Shown here: positions 27,237 to 37,053 of the stretch, piece by piece
Numbering within the stretch: the stretch's first letter is position 1
Layout: every line of letters starts with the position of its first letter
NCBI GenBank assembly: GCA_963169745.1
Contig: CAUJCU010000009.1
Location: forward strand, 124,001 to 188,000
Length of the DNA: 64,000 nucleotides
Direction: 5' to 3'
Origin: Bacteroidota bacterium
GTDB lineage: Bacteria; Bacteroidota; Bacteroidia; UBA4408
Program-made: the position numbers and the translations under genes
The notes under the pieces: generated by a model
The model's input: the letters and a program-made list of their open reading frames with translations, nothing else
Told to the model about the DNA's origin: nothing
Database searches by the model: none

Positions 27237-29594
27237 ATGTATAAAACACTTCTTTTTATTCTTTTTTTTTGTTATGGAGCTTCTATTCATGGACAAGCTC
27301 AGAACTTTACCGTTAGCGGAACAGTAAAAGATTTTCATTCGGGCGAAGATATTATTGGCGCAAGTATAGTTATTAAAGAGCTAAATCATAGTGTAGCAAC
27401 TAATATTTATGGATTCTATTCCATTACTTTACCTCAAGGAAAATATACTTTTTTAGTAAGTAGTTTAGGATATGCCACAAAAAGCCAAGAAATAACGCTA
27501 ACTAAAAATTTAACTTTGAATTTTTCGTTGGAAGTAAAAAGCGAACAACTCAAAGAAGTAGAGATTTCTTCTGAAAAATCTGATGCAAACGTTAAAGACA
27601 TTCAAATGAGTGTGGCGAAACTAGATATCAAAACCATACAAAAAATTCCTGCCTTTTTAGGCGAAATTGATTTAGTAAAAACAGTTCAATTATTACCGGG
27701 TGTTAATACCGTGGGCGAAGGAGCCACTGGTTTTAATGTAAGAGGTGGAAGTATTGATCAGAATTTAGTATTATTAGACGAAGCTCCTGTGTATAATTCT
27801 TCGCACTTGTTCGGCTTTTTCTCTGTCTTTAATCCGGATGCAGTTAAAGATGTTAAACTATATAAAGGTGGAATTCCAGCACAATATGGAGGCAGGCTGT
27901 CATCCTTACTAGATGTAAGGCTTAAAGATGGAAATAACAAATCGTATCATACCGAAGGAGGTATTGGTTTATTGTTTAGCCGTCTTAGCTTTGAAGGTCC
28001 TTTGATAAAAGAAAAAGCATCATTTATTTTAGCCGGACGGAGGAGTTATTTTGATTTATTCTTCCCACTCTCAAAGAACAAAAACATTAAACAGGCAAAA
28101 GCAAATTTTTATGATTTTACTGCCAAAATAAACTATATTGTAAATGATAAAAATCGGCTATTCCTTTCGGGATATTTCGGACGCGATGTTTATGGTTTCA
28201 GTAAACCAAAATTTGGATTTAATTTAGGAAATTCAACAGGTACAGCTCGCTGGAATCACGTGTTTAACAGTAAACTTTTCAGTAATCTCTCATTAATTTA
28301 TAGTAATTATGACTATCAAATAGAAGCTGGTGAAGAGACAGATGGATTTAACTGGAAATCACGAATTATTACCAATTCAATAAAACAGGAGTTTACCTAT
28401 TATCTTAACCCCAAAAACACAATTACATTTGGAGGTAGCTTATCTTATTATACTTTTGATCCGGGTCAATTAATTTTTTATACCAAAGGCGAAAAAATTG
28501 AACAAGGGGGTGTCCCTAAACACAGCATAGAAAATGCACTATATATAGGCAATGAACAAAAAATTAACGGGCGCATTTCATTGCTTTATGGACTTCGTTT
28601 CTCAAATTTTAATTATATTGGAAAAGGCACGGCATATTTCTTTAATGATACAACCCCTAATGTGCGAAAAGACTCTATTGGAAGCAAAAGCTATAAAAAC
28701 TTAGAACTTATTAAAACCTATAATAATATTGAACCTCGTATAAGTTTTAAACTCGACATAAGTGATATGTCGTCTCTTAAATTCAGTTATAACCGCACAT
28801 CTCAAAATTTACACCTTATTTCCAATACTTCGGCAAGTACGCCACTTGATGTGTGGATGCCGAGCACTAATAATATAAAACCTCAATTAGCCGATCAAAT
28901 TGCATTAGGATACTTTAGAAATTTTTTTAACGATAATGCTTATGAAGGTTCGATAGAGGTTTATTATAAAGATATGAAAAATCAAATAGATTACATTGAT
29001 GGAGCCAATTTGTTTCTAAATGATTTGATTGAGGGTGAGCTGATGAATGGGAAAGGACGCGCATACGGAGCAGAATTTTACTTGAAAAAATCAAAAGGCT
29101 CATTTACAGGTTGGATTAGCTATACTTTGGCACGTACAGAACGAAAAGTAAATGGGATTAATAACAATGAATGGTACCCTACTCGTTTTGATAAAGCTCA
29201 TAACCTCAATATAGTGGGTATGTTTACATTGAACTCTCATTTAGAATTTGGTGCTACATTTGTATATGGAACAGGAACTCCAACCACATTCCCAACCAAT
29301 AGAATAGAGTATGAAGGTTATATTTTTCCACATAATGTTTACGGAACTCGCAATAATGCTCGCATTCCGGCTTACCATCGCTTAGATTTTTCAGCCACCA
29401 TTCATTTAAAAGATAAAAAGGAAGGGAAATACAAACATAATATTGTACTTTCTGCATATAATGTTTATGCACACCGAAATCCTTTCAGTATCTATTTCAG
29501 AGCCAATCCCGATAATCCTGCGGTTACCGAAGCTATAAGATTTTCGGTTGTTGGAAGAGTTATTCCTTCGGTTACCTATAATTTTAAATTTTAA
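27237..29594 (+). CDS. TonB-dependent receptor with carboxypeptidase-like N-terminal domain
   Basis: Outer-membrane transporter of 785 residues. Signal peptide 1-20 (ending GASIHGQAQ). A carboxypeptidase-D-regulatory-like domain at about 24-105 (TVSGTVKDFHSGEDIIGASIVIKE, read as family start). A plug domain at about 120-230 with GFNVRGGSIDQNLVLLDEAPVYN and the VKLYKGGIPAQYGGRLSSLLDV box. A beta-barrel follows to the C-terminal aromatic residue (YNFKF). It is followed 10 bases later by a DUF4249 lipoprotein, a standard Bacteroidota pair. The substrate is unknown; a copper-protein pair lies 2 kb downstream but is separated by nadK on the other strand. Confidence 0.93.
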   Translation: MYKTLLFILFFCYGASIHGQAQNFTVSGTVKDFHSGEDIIGASIVIKELNHSVATNIYGFYSITLPQGKYTFLVSSLGYATKSQEITLTKNLTLNFSLEVKSEQLKEVEISSEKSDANVKDIQMSVAKLDIKTIQKIPAFLGEIDLVKTVQLLPGVNTVGEGATGFNVRGGSIDQNLVLLDEAPVYNSSHLFGFFSVFNPDAVKDVKLYKGGIPAQYGGRLSSLLDVRLKDGNNKSYHTEGGIGLLFSRLSFEGPLIKEKASFILAGRRSYFDLFFPLSKNKNIKQAKANFYDFTAKINYIVNDKNRLFLSGYFGRDVYGFSKPKFGFNLGNSTGTARWNHVFNSKLFSNLSLIYSNYDYQIEAGEETDGFNWKSRIITNSIKQEFTYYLNPKNTITFGGSLSYYTFDPGQLIFYTKGEKIEQGGVPKHSIENALYIGNEQKINGRISLLYGLRFSNFNYIGKGTAYFFNDTTPNVRKDSIGSKSYKNLELIKTYNNIEPRISFKLDISDMSSLKFSYNRTSQNLHLISNTSASTPLDVWMPSTNNIKPQLADQIALGYFRNFFNDNAYEGSIEVYYKDMKNQIDYIDGANLFLNDLIEGELMNGKGRAYGAEFYLKKSKGSFTGWISYTLARTERKVNGINNNEWYPTRFDKAHNLNIVGMFTLNSHLEFGATFVYGTGTPTTFPTNRIEYEGYIFPHNVYGTRNNARIPAYHRLDFSATIHLKDKKEGKYKHNIVLSAYNVYAHRNPFSIYFRANPDNPAVTEAIRFSVVGRVIPSVTYNFKF

Positions 29595-29604
29595 CTTGGT
29601 AAAT

Positions 29605-30555
29605 ATGATTTGGAGAAAATTAATACTTTTTTTTGGAATTGTAACTTTATTGCTGAGTTCTTGCGAAGACCCAATTTCTATTGATTTAGAAGAAGGCCCT
29701 TCACAGCTTACAGTAGATGGATTTATCAAGTTCTATTTAGATAGCGAGGCGCTAAATTTGGGTGTAGAAACACAAATCATTAAGCTCCGTAAAACAACTG
29801 CCTATTTTAACAACAAACCTGCGCCACCGGCTTTAGGAGCTGAGGTTACTGTTACCGATTTACTAGGAAGAACATTTATATTTAAAGACTTGAACAGCAA
29901 TGGAAATTATGAATACAATGGCCCTTTTGTATTAAGCTTTACAAATCCTCCATTAGGTTTTCCGGGAAATGCTTACCGCTTAAATATTAAATATGAGGGC
30001 GAAGAATATGAGGCCAAAGCATATATGGATTCAGTTCCTAAATTAGATAGTTTATCGTTTGTTTTTAAGGAGCAGTTAATTCGAGGCCCAGATACTTTAC
30101 AAGCAGGCTATATTATAGATAATATTTTGAGTAAGGAAAATGATGGAATCTATTATCCTACTAAAGATATAAAAGGAGAAGGCACTTGTTACTGGTTTAA
30201 AACATTTAAAAATAATGTGTTTTATAATAACCCACACAACATGCTAACCGCTTACGATGCAGCATTTGGACCAGGTAGTGACCATGTTCCTTTTGTTTTA
30301 CCTATCGTACATAGTTTATCACCCGAAAGGTTTTATCAGGGTGATACGGTACGTGTTGAATGTTGGTCAATTGGATTGCCCACATATTATTTTTTAAATA
30401 TGGCCCAAATTCAAATGACTAATGAGGGGTTATTTGCTACCCCGCCTACGAATGTTCCTAGCAATATTGAAAATAAGAATAAGAACTCAAAAAATAAGGC
30501 TGTAGGATGGTTTAGCGCAGCAGCTATTTCACGTGTTACCGAAATAGTTCCCTGA
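29605..30555 (+). CDS. DUF4249 family lipoprotein
   Basis: 316 residues from the ATG at 29605. The frame is open further upstream into the receptor gene, but only this start gives the lipoprotein signal MIWRKLILFFGIVTLLLSSCED. The mature part, DPISIDLEEGPSQLTVDGFI, is the typical DUF4249 opening. These proteins accompany CarboxypepD-type TonB receptors and probably sit on the cell surface as substrate-binding partners. Transcribed with the receptor. Confidence 0.85.
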   Translation: MIWRKLILFFGIVTLLLSSCEDPISIDLEEGPSQLTVDGFIKFYLDSEALNLGVETQIIKLRKTTAYFNNKPAPPALGAEVTVTDLLGRTFIFKDLNSNGNYEYNGPFVLSFTNPPLGFPGNAYRLNIKYEGEEYEAKAYMDSVPKLDSLSFVFKEQLIRGPDTLQAGYIIDNILSKENDGIYYPTKDIKGEGTCYWFKTFKNNVFYNNPHNMLTAYDAAFGPGSDHVPFVLPIVHSLSPERFYQGDTVRVECWSIGLPTYYFLNMAQIQMTNEGLFATPPTNVPSNIENKNKNSKNKAVGWFSAAAISRVTEIVP

Positions 30556-30653
30556 AATATAGTTTCATTTAAGCAAAACTGTTGTTCCCGTTTTTTTATT
30601 GATGGAGTTTAGAACATACTTACTTTAACCAATCCCATTATAAAGTACTACTC

Positions 30654-31532
30654 TTAATTTCGTTGATCCATTCCCCACATTAACTTTTTTCGGAGGGTAC
30701 TCATAAAGTCATTGCCTGATAAACGAACCAAGCGCACCTTAAAGCTTTCTTTCATAATAGTTAATTCTTCCTGGGCATCAAATACCTCCTGACGTGAATC
30801 TAAGGTTACTAAAAAATCTTTATTACGGCCTTCAATTTTAAGAGTAATAACATCTTTGTCTGATATAACAATAGGCCTTACATTTAGGTTATGTGGTGAA
30901 ATGGGGGTTACAATAAAGTTTTCTGAATCAGGTATTACTAAAGGGCCTCCACAGCTAAGGCTGTATGCTGTTGAACCGGTTGGTGTTGAAATAATTAAGC
31001 CATCTGCCCAATAAGAATTTAAAAACTCTCCGTTAATGTAAGTGTGAATGGTCATCATGGTCGTGTTGTCATTCTTATGAACCGTCACTTCATTTAATGC
31101 AAAATTAATTCTGTTAAAAGGATTGTTCAATGCTTCAAGCCGTACCAATGTTCTGTCATCCAACTCATACTGACCTGCAAAAATTTTATCAATAGCACCT
31201 TCAATATCATCAATAGAAATTCCAGATAAAAAACCTAAACGACCTGTGTTTATCCCAATAATCGGAACATTCCCTGCTCCAACCAACGTAATGGTTTTGA
31301 GCATTGTTCCATCACCTCCTATACTGCAAAAAAAGTTGGGCTTTTTTAAAAGAACTTTTTCATCTTTAAAATAGGAGATAATACTATTAAACTTTATTTT
31401 TTCTTTGATAATACCAAAAAAATCCTCATGCACGCAAATTTCTGAACCTGCGCTTTCCAACTTTGATATTAAACGCTGTATAGGTTGCGAGTTGTAATTA
31501 TTTAAAGATTTTCCATATATGGCTACCAGCAT
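30654..31532 (-). CDS. nadK: NAD kinase
   Basis: Phosphorylates NAD to NADP. 292 residues with the diacylglycerol-kinase-like GGDGTML loop, the NE-VTVHKN segment (LNEVTVHKND) and the glycine-rich TPTGSTAYSLSCGGP. N-terminus MLVAIYGKSL fits the Bacteroidota family. Convergent with the DUF4249 gene and divergent from mbnP. A plus-strand run TAAAGGTA (31550-31557) gives a TACCTTTA box on the minus strand as a weak promoter candidate. Confidence 0.94.
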   Translation of the reverse strand: MLVAIYGKSLNNYNSQPIQRLISKLESAGSEICVHEDFFGIIKEKIKFNSIISYFKDEKVLLKKPNFFCSIGGDGTMLKTITLVGAGNVPIIGINTGRLGFLSGISIDDIEGAIDKIFAGQYELDDRTLVRLEALNNPFNRINFALNEVTVHKNDNTTMMTIHTYINGEFLNSYWADGLIISTPTGSTAYSLSCGGPLVIPDSENFIVTPISPHNLNVRPIVISDKDVITLKIEGRNKDFLVTLDSRQEVFDAQEELTIMKESFKVRLVRLSGNDFMSTLRKKLMWGMDQRN

Positions 31533-31673
31533 AATCTAATATAGATGGGTAAAGGTACAATAGAAAAGTGAATATTTATACTTTTACAAAAAGTTTTGTA
31601 TTAAAAGTAATTTCATAGAAATATGCAAAGACAACATACGCTAATTTTTATAATTTTGTTCATATTTTTTAAA

Positions 31674-32477
31674 ATGAAATCAATTCTTAAAGTTTCTCTT
31701 ATTACTCTAATAGTTATTATCGGATTTTCATCTTGTAAAAAAGATAGAAAAATAGATGTAAACACCGAAGATCCTTCTATTGATAAACCGGATAACCAAG
31801 AAAAATTCGGTACGGTATCAATCGTTTTTAGCAGCAAAGCCGGTAACTCGGATTTAGAATTAGATAGTGTAAAATATACCAATGCTCATGGTGATAGCTT
31901 AACCATTTCAAAGTTCAAATATTATTTGAGTAATTTTAAATTAATTAAAGATGATGGAACAGTTTATAAACAGGAGGAAAGCTATCACTTAATCAATCGC
32001 TCCAATGGGAAAACATACACTGTTGAGTTAGAAAATGTTCCAGTTGGAACATACAATAGTTTGAATTATTTGCTGGGAGTGGATAGCGCCCGAAACACAT
32101 CCGGGGCACAAACTGGAGCTTTAGACCCTGCTTTAAATATGTTCTGGAGCTGGAATCAGGGGTATATATTTTTACTGTTTGAAGGAACTTCACCGGCTTC
32201 ACAGTCATTTAATCAGGCATTAAGTTTTCATATTGGTGGTTTTACGCTACCTTATAACTGTATCCGCAGTATATCTCCCTCCTTTGGATCACAAAACGTA
32301 CTTGTTACCGAAGGACACAACAGTACAATTTTTGTGAATACGGATGTGCTAAAAATGTTTGAAAGCCCGCATTTAATTAAGTTCTCACAAGTTAGTGAAT
32401 CATTAGGAGGTGCCATTGGGTCGTCCATTTCAGATAATGCTGCTAATATGTTTAGCATCGCCTCTATTCAGAACTAA
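31674..32477 (+). CDS. MbnP-like copper-binding lipoprotein
   Basis: 267 residues from the ATG at 31674, which gives a clean lipobox (VIIGFSSCKKD); the ORF is open from 31623, but that extension spoils the signal peptide. The mature domain shows the MbnP family pattern: VSIVFSSKAGNSDLELD, the SKFKYYLSNFKLI strand, and the F-W-S-W motif (W158 and W160). In studied members an MbnH enzyme converts a conserved Trp to kynurenine to build a copper site. The di-haem MbnH-like gene follows after 4 bases, which strongly supports the assignment. Confidence 0.8.
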   Translation: MKSILKVSLITLIVIIGFSSCKKDRKIDVNTEDPSIDKPDNQEKFGTVSIVFSSKAGNSDLELDSVKYTNAHGDSLTISKFKYYLSNFKLIKDDGTVYKQEESYHLINRSNGKTYTVELENVPVGTYNSLNYLLGVDSARNTSGAQTGALDPALNMFWSWNQGYIFLLFEGTSPASQSFNQALSFHIGGFTLPYNCIRSISPSFGSQNVLVTEGHNSTIFVNTDVLKMFESPHLIKFSQVSESLGGAIGSSISDNAANMFSIASIQN

Positions 32478-32481
32478 ATTC

Positions 32482-33510
32482 ATGACTTTACGAAGGATTT
32501 TTAGTTTTCTGTTTTTATTAAATATACTCTCTTGTAAAACAGATTCCGAAATCTTACCATCTATCTCAAAAGAAGATATACAAATAAAATGGCCCGACTA
32601 TTTTCCACAGCCTGAGTATAACTTTGAGAATAATAGTTTAACTAAAGAAGGCTTTTATTTAGGAAAAAAACTTTTTTATGATCCAATACTTAGCAAAGAC
32701 AGTACTATTAGTTGCGGAAGTTGCCATCAATCTTTTGTTGCTTTTGCGCATGCCGACCATAAACTCAGTCACGGAATTAACAACCTTCAAGGGATTAGAA
32801 ATGCACCGGGATTATATAATTTAATTTGGCAAAAGAGTTTTTTTTGGGATGGTGGAGCCAGGCATATTGAATTGCAACCTATTGCTCCCATAATTAACCC
32901 AGTAGAAATGGGCGAGACAATAGATCATGTTGTTTATAAACTACGAAGAAATAACGCCTATAAAAGTTTGTTCAATAAAGCATTTATGTCTGATAGTATT
33001 ACAAGCCAACTTCTTTTAAAAGCTTTAGCTCAATTTATGGGGGCCTTAATAAGTACTAACTCAAAATATGATAGGTACATTCAAAATCCTAAAATGAATC
33101 CCTTTACTGATGATGAAAAGGATGGTCTGGCCTTGTTTGAAAATAAATGCAGCTCTTGTCATCCGGCCCCATTATTTACTGATGGCTTTTTTAGGAACAA
33201 TGGATTGGACTCCACTTTTATTGATAGCGGACGCTATCGAATAACGAACCTACCTAGCGATTGGGGTAAGTTTAAGGTGCCCTCGCTTCGAAATGTAGAA
33301 GTAACCTATCCTTATATGCACAATGGACGTTTTGAAACTTTAGAACAAGTATTGGAACACTATAATAATGGTGTACTTCAATCAGTTACACTCGATCCTT
33401 TGTTAAGGAACGGAATAGCCTTGAACAATACTGAAAAACGAAAAATTATTACCTTTTTAAAAACCCTTACCGATCGTGATTTTATTCAGGATAAACGCTT
33501 CTCAGAATAA
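32482..33510 (+). CDS. di-haem cytochrome c peroxidase family protein (MbnH/MauG-like)
   Basis: 342 residues from the ATG at 32482, 4 bases after mbnP; the longer open frame overlaps mbnP and was rejected. Lipoprotein signal (FLLNILSCKTD). Two haem c sites: CGSCH (C78, C81, H82) and CSSCH (C223, C226, H227), with RNAPGLYNLIWQKSFFWDGGA typical of bacterial peroxidase/MauG proteins. Paired with MbnP, its likely role is oxidation of the MbnP tryptophan in the periplasm or on the outer membrane. Plain peroxidase activity is the alternative. Confidence 0.85.
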   Translation: MTLRRIFSFLFLLNILSCKTDSEILPSISKEDIQIKWPDYFPQPEYNFENNSLTKEGFYLGKKLFYDPILSKDSTISCGSCHQSFVAFAHADHKLSHGINNLQGIRNAPGLYNLIWQKSFFWDGGARHIELQPIAPIINPVEMGETIDHVVYKLRRNNAYKSLFNKAFMSDSITSQLLLKALAQFMGALISTNSKYDRYIQNPKMNPFTDDEKDGLALFENKCSSCHPAPLFTDGFFRNNGLDSTFIDSGRYRITNLPSDWGKFKVPSLRNVEVTYPYMHNGRFETLEQVLEHYNNGVLQSVTLDPLLRNGIALNNTEKRKIITFLKTLTDRDFIQDKRFSE

Positions 33511-33589
33511 TGTAACTCATTTAAAACAAAAGTATTAATTTTAATTCTTTATAAATAAAACTCCAAAAACAACTATTAACAGCCATTTT

Positions 33590-33620
33590 TTTTTTTTAAT
33601 CGAAAACATTTTTAATTTCG
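33590..33620 (+). promoter_or_regulatory. promoter of the OmpA/TPR lipoprotein gene
   Basis: TTTT (33590-33593), 19 bases, then TAATTTCG (33613-33620), one base from TAnnTTTG. About 45 bases of leader before the ATG at 33668. The upstream T run makes the exact -33 element uncertain. Confidence 0.5.
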
Positions 33621-33667
33621 CAGCCCATTAACATACATTTAGATAACAATTACTTAACCAGTTCAGG

Positions 33668-35497
33668 ATGAAAACTACTTTACTCAAAAACAAATTTCTG
33701 TTTGTAATGTCAACTGCCATAGTGCTTTCTAGTTGCAAAACAACAGATTGGTCAAAAGTTACCTATACAACCACCCCCAATCCTTTGGAGATGCATGGTG
33801 ATACCATAGTGATAACAGTAAAGGGTTCTATTCCTGCAAAAACTCAGGCTCCTAAAGAAGTTATTACCCTTACTCCAATGATGAAATATCAAGGCGGTGA
33901 AGTAGCTTTAAAACCAATAATTTTTCAGGGCGAAAAAATAAAAGAAGGAAAAGGTATTGTAGTAGCTAAAAAGAAAGAAACTAATTTTAACTATAGCGAA
34001 CGTGTTGCCTATACTCCGGAAATGCGGGTTTCTGAATTTACAGCAAAAGCAGTAACTACCAAAAAAGACAAAGTAAAAAAAGAATACCAGTTACCTACCT
34101 TAGCCAATGCCACTATCGTTACTCCATTATTGGCAAGCAGTGACGAAAAGCCCGTTTATGGAAAAGAAAATATGCCTCGAATTGTTCCAATGAGCAAAGA
34201 ATCTGATATTCATTTTTTGATTAGCTCAGATAATATTAGAGCTTCTGAATTAAAACTAGATGATGTAAAGGGAATGTTTGATTTTATAAATAACAGTCAA
34301 ACTGCTATTAAAGATGAAAAAGGGAAAAAAACTATTGGCTATACAAAGAATTATGATATTAAAGGAATAGCAATTTCATCCTATGCTTCGCCAGATGGGG
34401 AACAAGACAAAAATGCCAATCTTGCAGCAGATAGAGGAAAAGCATCAGTAAAAGAAATAAACGCATTCTTGAAAAAAAATGCACTTACTTATTTAATTGA
34501 ACAAATTGATACTTTAAAAATTGAAGACCCAAAAACTTCGAAATTAAAAACTAAAGTAACCAAAACAAATATTGAAGATAAATTTTACAGTATTACAGCA
34601 ACTCCTGAAGACTGGGACGGTTTTAAAGCAAAAATGGAAGTTTCTACAGTGCCTGATAAGGATATGATTTTACGTATTCTCTCAACGTATTCTGATTTGG
34701 ATAAGAGAGAGGCAGAAATTAAAAACATTAGTAAAGCTTATACCGAGATTTCTGAACAAATCCTTCCTTCTTTAAGACGTTCAAAAATTACAGTAAATGC
34801 TGAAAAAAAATGCAAAACAGATGAGGTTCTGATACAAATGGCAGCTACCACACCAGATTCTTTAACTATGGAGGAACTTATGTACACCGCTTCAATAACT
34901 TCTGATATAGCAACCCAAATGAGTATTTATAATAATTGTGCACGTATTTATCCAAACGATTGGAGAGGTCATAATAATTTAGGCTGTTTGTATTTAACTC
35001 AAAATAAAATTAGTGAAGCTGGTACTGCTTTCGAGAAAGCCAATCAGGCCTCACCTAATAATGCCGGTGTTCTAAATAACTTAGGAATTATTGCCATGAA
35101 AAAAGGTGACCGTAAAGCAGCTGAAGAATATTATGCTCAAAGCAACACACCTGAAGCTTCATACAATATGGGCCGTATTAATATCCTTAAAGGGAAATAC
35201 AGTGCTGCTGTTTCTAATTATGCTGATGGAAGCAGTTTCAACTCTGCTTTAGCAAAATTATTAAATGGAAATGCCGATGCAGCCATGAGCGACATTGAGG
35301 CCTCTAAAGATAAAGACAGTGCTATGGGAAATTATTTAAAGGCTATAATTTCAGCAAGAAAAGCAGATGCAAGCGGAGTAGCTCAATATTTGCAAGCAGC
35401 ATTCCAAAAAGATGGGTCTTTAAAAGAAAGTGCTAAAACAGATATGGAATTCTTTAAATTAAAAAATAACGATACGGTAAAGTCATTGCTTAATTAG
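33668..35497 (+). CDS. lipoprotein with OmpA-like and TPR regions
   Basis: 609 residues. Lipobox at VLSSCKT (Cys about 23). A beta-rich N-terminal part (about 30-170) contains a repeated-looking TTPNPLEMHGDTIVITVKG segment. An OmpA-like peptidoglycan-associated stretch lies around 240-270 (ISSYASPDGEQDKNANLAADR). TPR-like helices at about 400-560 include NNLGCLYLTQNKISEAGTAFEKA and NNLGIIAMKKGDRKAAEEYYAQ. Known as a Bacteroidota-specific outer-membrane lipoprotein type, function unknown. Ends with its own terminator. Confidence 0.75.
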   Translation: MKTTLLKNKFLFVMSTAIVLSSCKTTDWSKVTYTTTPNPLEMHGDTIVITVKGSIPAKTQAPKEVITLTPMMKYQGGEVALKPIIFQGEKIKEGKGIVVAKKKETNFNYSERVAYTPEMRVSEFTAKAVTTKKDKVKKEYQLPTLANATIVTPLLASSDEKPVYGKENMPRIVPMSKESDIHFLISSDNIRASELKLDDVKGMFDFINNSQTAIKDEKGKKTIGYTKNYDIKGIAISSYASPDGEQDKNANLAADRGKASVKEINAFLKKNALTYLIEQIDTLKIEDPKTSKLKTKVTKTNIEDKFYSITATPEDWDGFKAKMEVSTVPDKDMILRILSTYSDLDKREAEIKNISKAYTEISEQILPSLRRSKITVNAEKKCKTDEVLIQMAATTPDSLTMEELMYTASITSDIATQMSIYNNCARIYPNDWRGHNNLGCLYLTQNKISEAGTAFEKANQASPNNAGVLNNLGIIAMKKGDRKAAEEYYAQSNTPEASYNMGRINILKGKYSAAVSNYADGSSFNSALAKLLNGNADAAMSDIEASKDKDSAMGNYLKAIISARKADASGVAQYLQAAFQKDGSLKESAKTDMEFFKLKNNDTVKSLLN

Positions 35498-35514
35498 TTA
35501 AAGGTTGTTTTTAT

Positions 35515-35552
35515 AATAACCTGTTCAGGAAATTGAACAGGTTATTTTGTTT
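35515..35552 (+). terminator. intrinsic terminator
   Basis: Thirteen-base stem AATAACCTGTTCA/TGAACAGGTTATT (35515-35527 with 35534-35546, loop GGAAAT) followed by TTGTTTTA, 18 bases after the stop of the OmpA/TPR gene. Confidence 0.88.
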
Positions 35553-35632
35553 TATAGCTATGAATGTTTACTTTAGCACCTTATTAATAAAGAATATCTA
35601 CTCTTATATATAAATACTTTTTGAATTTTTGT

Positions 35633-36208
35633 ATGAAAAATACGCTTATCCGCTACCTCTTCATTATTGCTATAGGATTCAGCAATTTGGGCAATCTGTT
35701 TGCACAAGAAACACATTCGGACACCACCGAAACCCGAGATCCGAAAAAATATTATTTGAAAATTAATGGAGTTATTAAAGACTCTAAGGGGCCTGATAAA
35801 GCCGATGAAAAGGTAGTAGTAAAAGGAGCTATTATAAAAATAATTAATAGTAATAATTATTTAGTGGCATCATACTTTACAGATAAAAAGGGCAAATTAA
35901 GCTTTCAATTACCCTTAGACAAAAAATTTAAGGTAATTATTCAAAAGAAAGGATATGTTTCAAAAATTGTGGAAATAAACACCATGCTTCCCAAAGATGT
36001 TAATAACGCCTTTGTTTTTACTGTTGATGTTGCCTTGTTTGCAGAGGTTAAAAACTTAAACACCGATGTGCTTTTAAAACCAATTGCGCGTATTCAGTAC
36101 GATAAAATGAGTAAAGATTTTAATTACGATATTGCCTATACCCACAAGATAAATGGCGAATTGAAGAAAATGTATAAAGAATACTATACTTTAAAGAAAG
36201 AAAAGTAA
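35633..36208 (+). CDS. secreted protein with carboxypeptidase-regulatory-like domain
   Basis: 191 residues from the ATG at 35633; a four-codon TTG extension has no support. Signal peptide at about 1-25 (ending NLFAQ). A single Ig-like carboxypeptidase-regulatory-type domain (about 40-120: YYLKINGVIKDSKG, GAIIKIINSNNYLVASYFTDKKGKLSFQLP, GYVSKIVEIN) is followed by a charged helical tail. Such proteins are common in Bacteroidota envelopes and their role is unknown. thyA follows 50 bases later. Confidence 0.7.
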   Translation: MKNTLIRYLFIIAIGFSNLGNLFAQETHSDTTETRDPKKYYLKINGVIKDSKGPDKADEKVVVKGAIIKIINSNNYLVASYFTDKKGKLSFQLPLDKKFKVIIQKKGYVSKIVEINTMLPKDVNNAFVFTVDVALFAEVKNLNTDVLLKPIARIQYDKMSKDFNYDIAYTHKINGELKKMYKEYYTLKKEK

Positions 36209-36258
36209 TGGAAATTTCCATTTTATCCTAGTTTCAGGTAACTTTTTGATCTTATAAA

Positions 36259-37053
36259 ATGCAACAATATCACGACCTTTTACATCATGTTTTAAATCAT
36301 GGTGTTTTTAAATCAGACCGTACCGGAACAGGAACAATGAGTGTCTTTGGCTATCAAATGCGATTTGATTTGCAAAAAGGCTTTCCGCTTTTAACTACAA
36401 AAAAACTTCACACCAAAAGCATCATTCATGAATTACTTTGGTTTTTAAAAGGAAGTACCAATATCGCCTACCTCAAAGAAAATGGAATAAGTATTTGGGA
36501 TGAATGGGCAGATACCGAAGGAAATTTAGGGCCGGTTTATGGCTATCAATGGCGCAGTTGGCCTAAACCTGACGGAGGGCACATTGATCAAATTACGAAC
36601 TTGATAGAAAATATTAGGAAAAACCCAGACTCCAGAAGATTAATTGTAAGTGCTTGGAATGTGGCTGATATTGAACAAATGAAACTTCCTCCATGCCATG
36701 CCTTCTTTCAGTTTTATGTGGCTGAGGGAAAATTGAGTTGTCAACTCTATCAACGCAGTGCTGATATATTTTTAGGTGTCCCTTTCAATATTGCTTCCTA
36801 TGCTTTGTTAACACATATGGTTGCGCAAGTTTGCGCACTAAAAGTTGGTGACTTTGTTCACACTTTAGGAGATGCTCATATTTATTCCAATCACATGGAA
36901 CAGGTAAAATTACAACTTTCTCGCCCTTTTCGTCCTTTACCGCTACTGCAAACAAATCCCAATGTAATGAACATTTTTGACTTTCGTTACGAAGATTTTA
37001 CTATTTCGGGTTATGATCCGCATGCGGCCATAAAGGGTGCTGTGGCTGTTTAA
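36259..37053 (+). CDS. thyA: thymidylate synthase
   Basis: Methylates dUMP to dTMP with methylene-tetrahydrofolate. 264 residues, the standard ThyA length and complete to the family C-terminus ([14 protein letters not shown]). Marks: [20 protein letters not shown], the catalytic Cys in [12 protein letters not shown], and the dUMP-binding [19 protein letters not shown]. Its last 17 bases overlap the next gene, an MjaI-like nuclease, suggesting translational coupling. Confidence 0.97.
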   Translation: MQQYHDLLHHVLNHGVFKSDRTGTGTMSVFGYQMRFDLQKGFPLLTTKKLHTKSIIHELLWFLKGSTNIAYLKENGISIWDEWADTEGNLGPVYGYQWRSWPKPDGGHIDQITNLIENIRKNPDSRRLIVSAWNVADIEQMKLPPCHAFFQFYVAEGKLSCQLYQRSADIFLGVPFNIASYALLTHMVAQVCALKVGDFVHTLGDAHIYSNHMEQVKLQLSRPFRPLPLLQTNPNVMNIFDFRYEDFTISGYDPHAAIKGAVAV

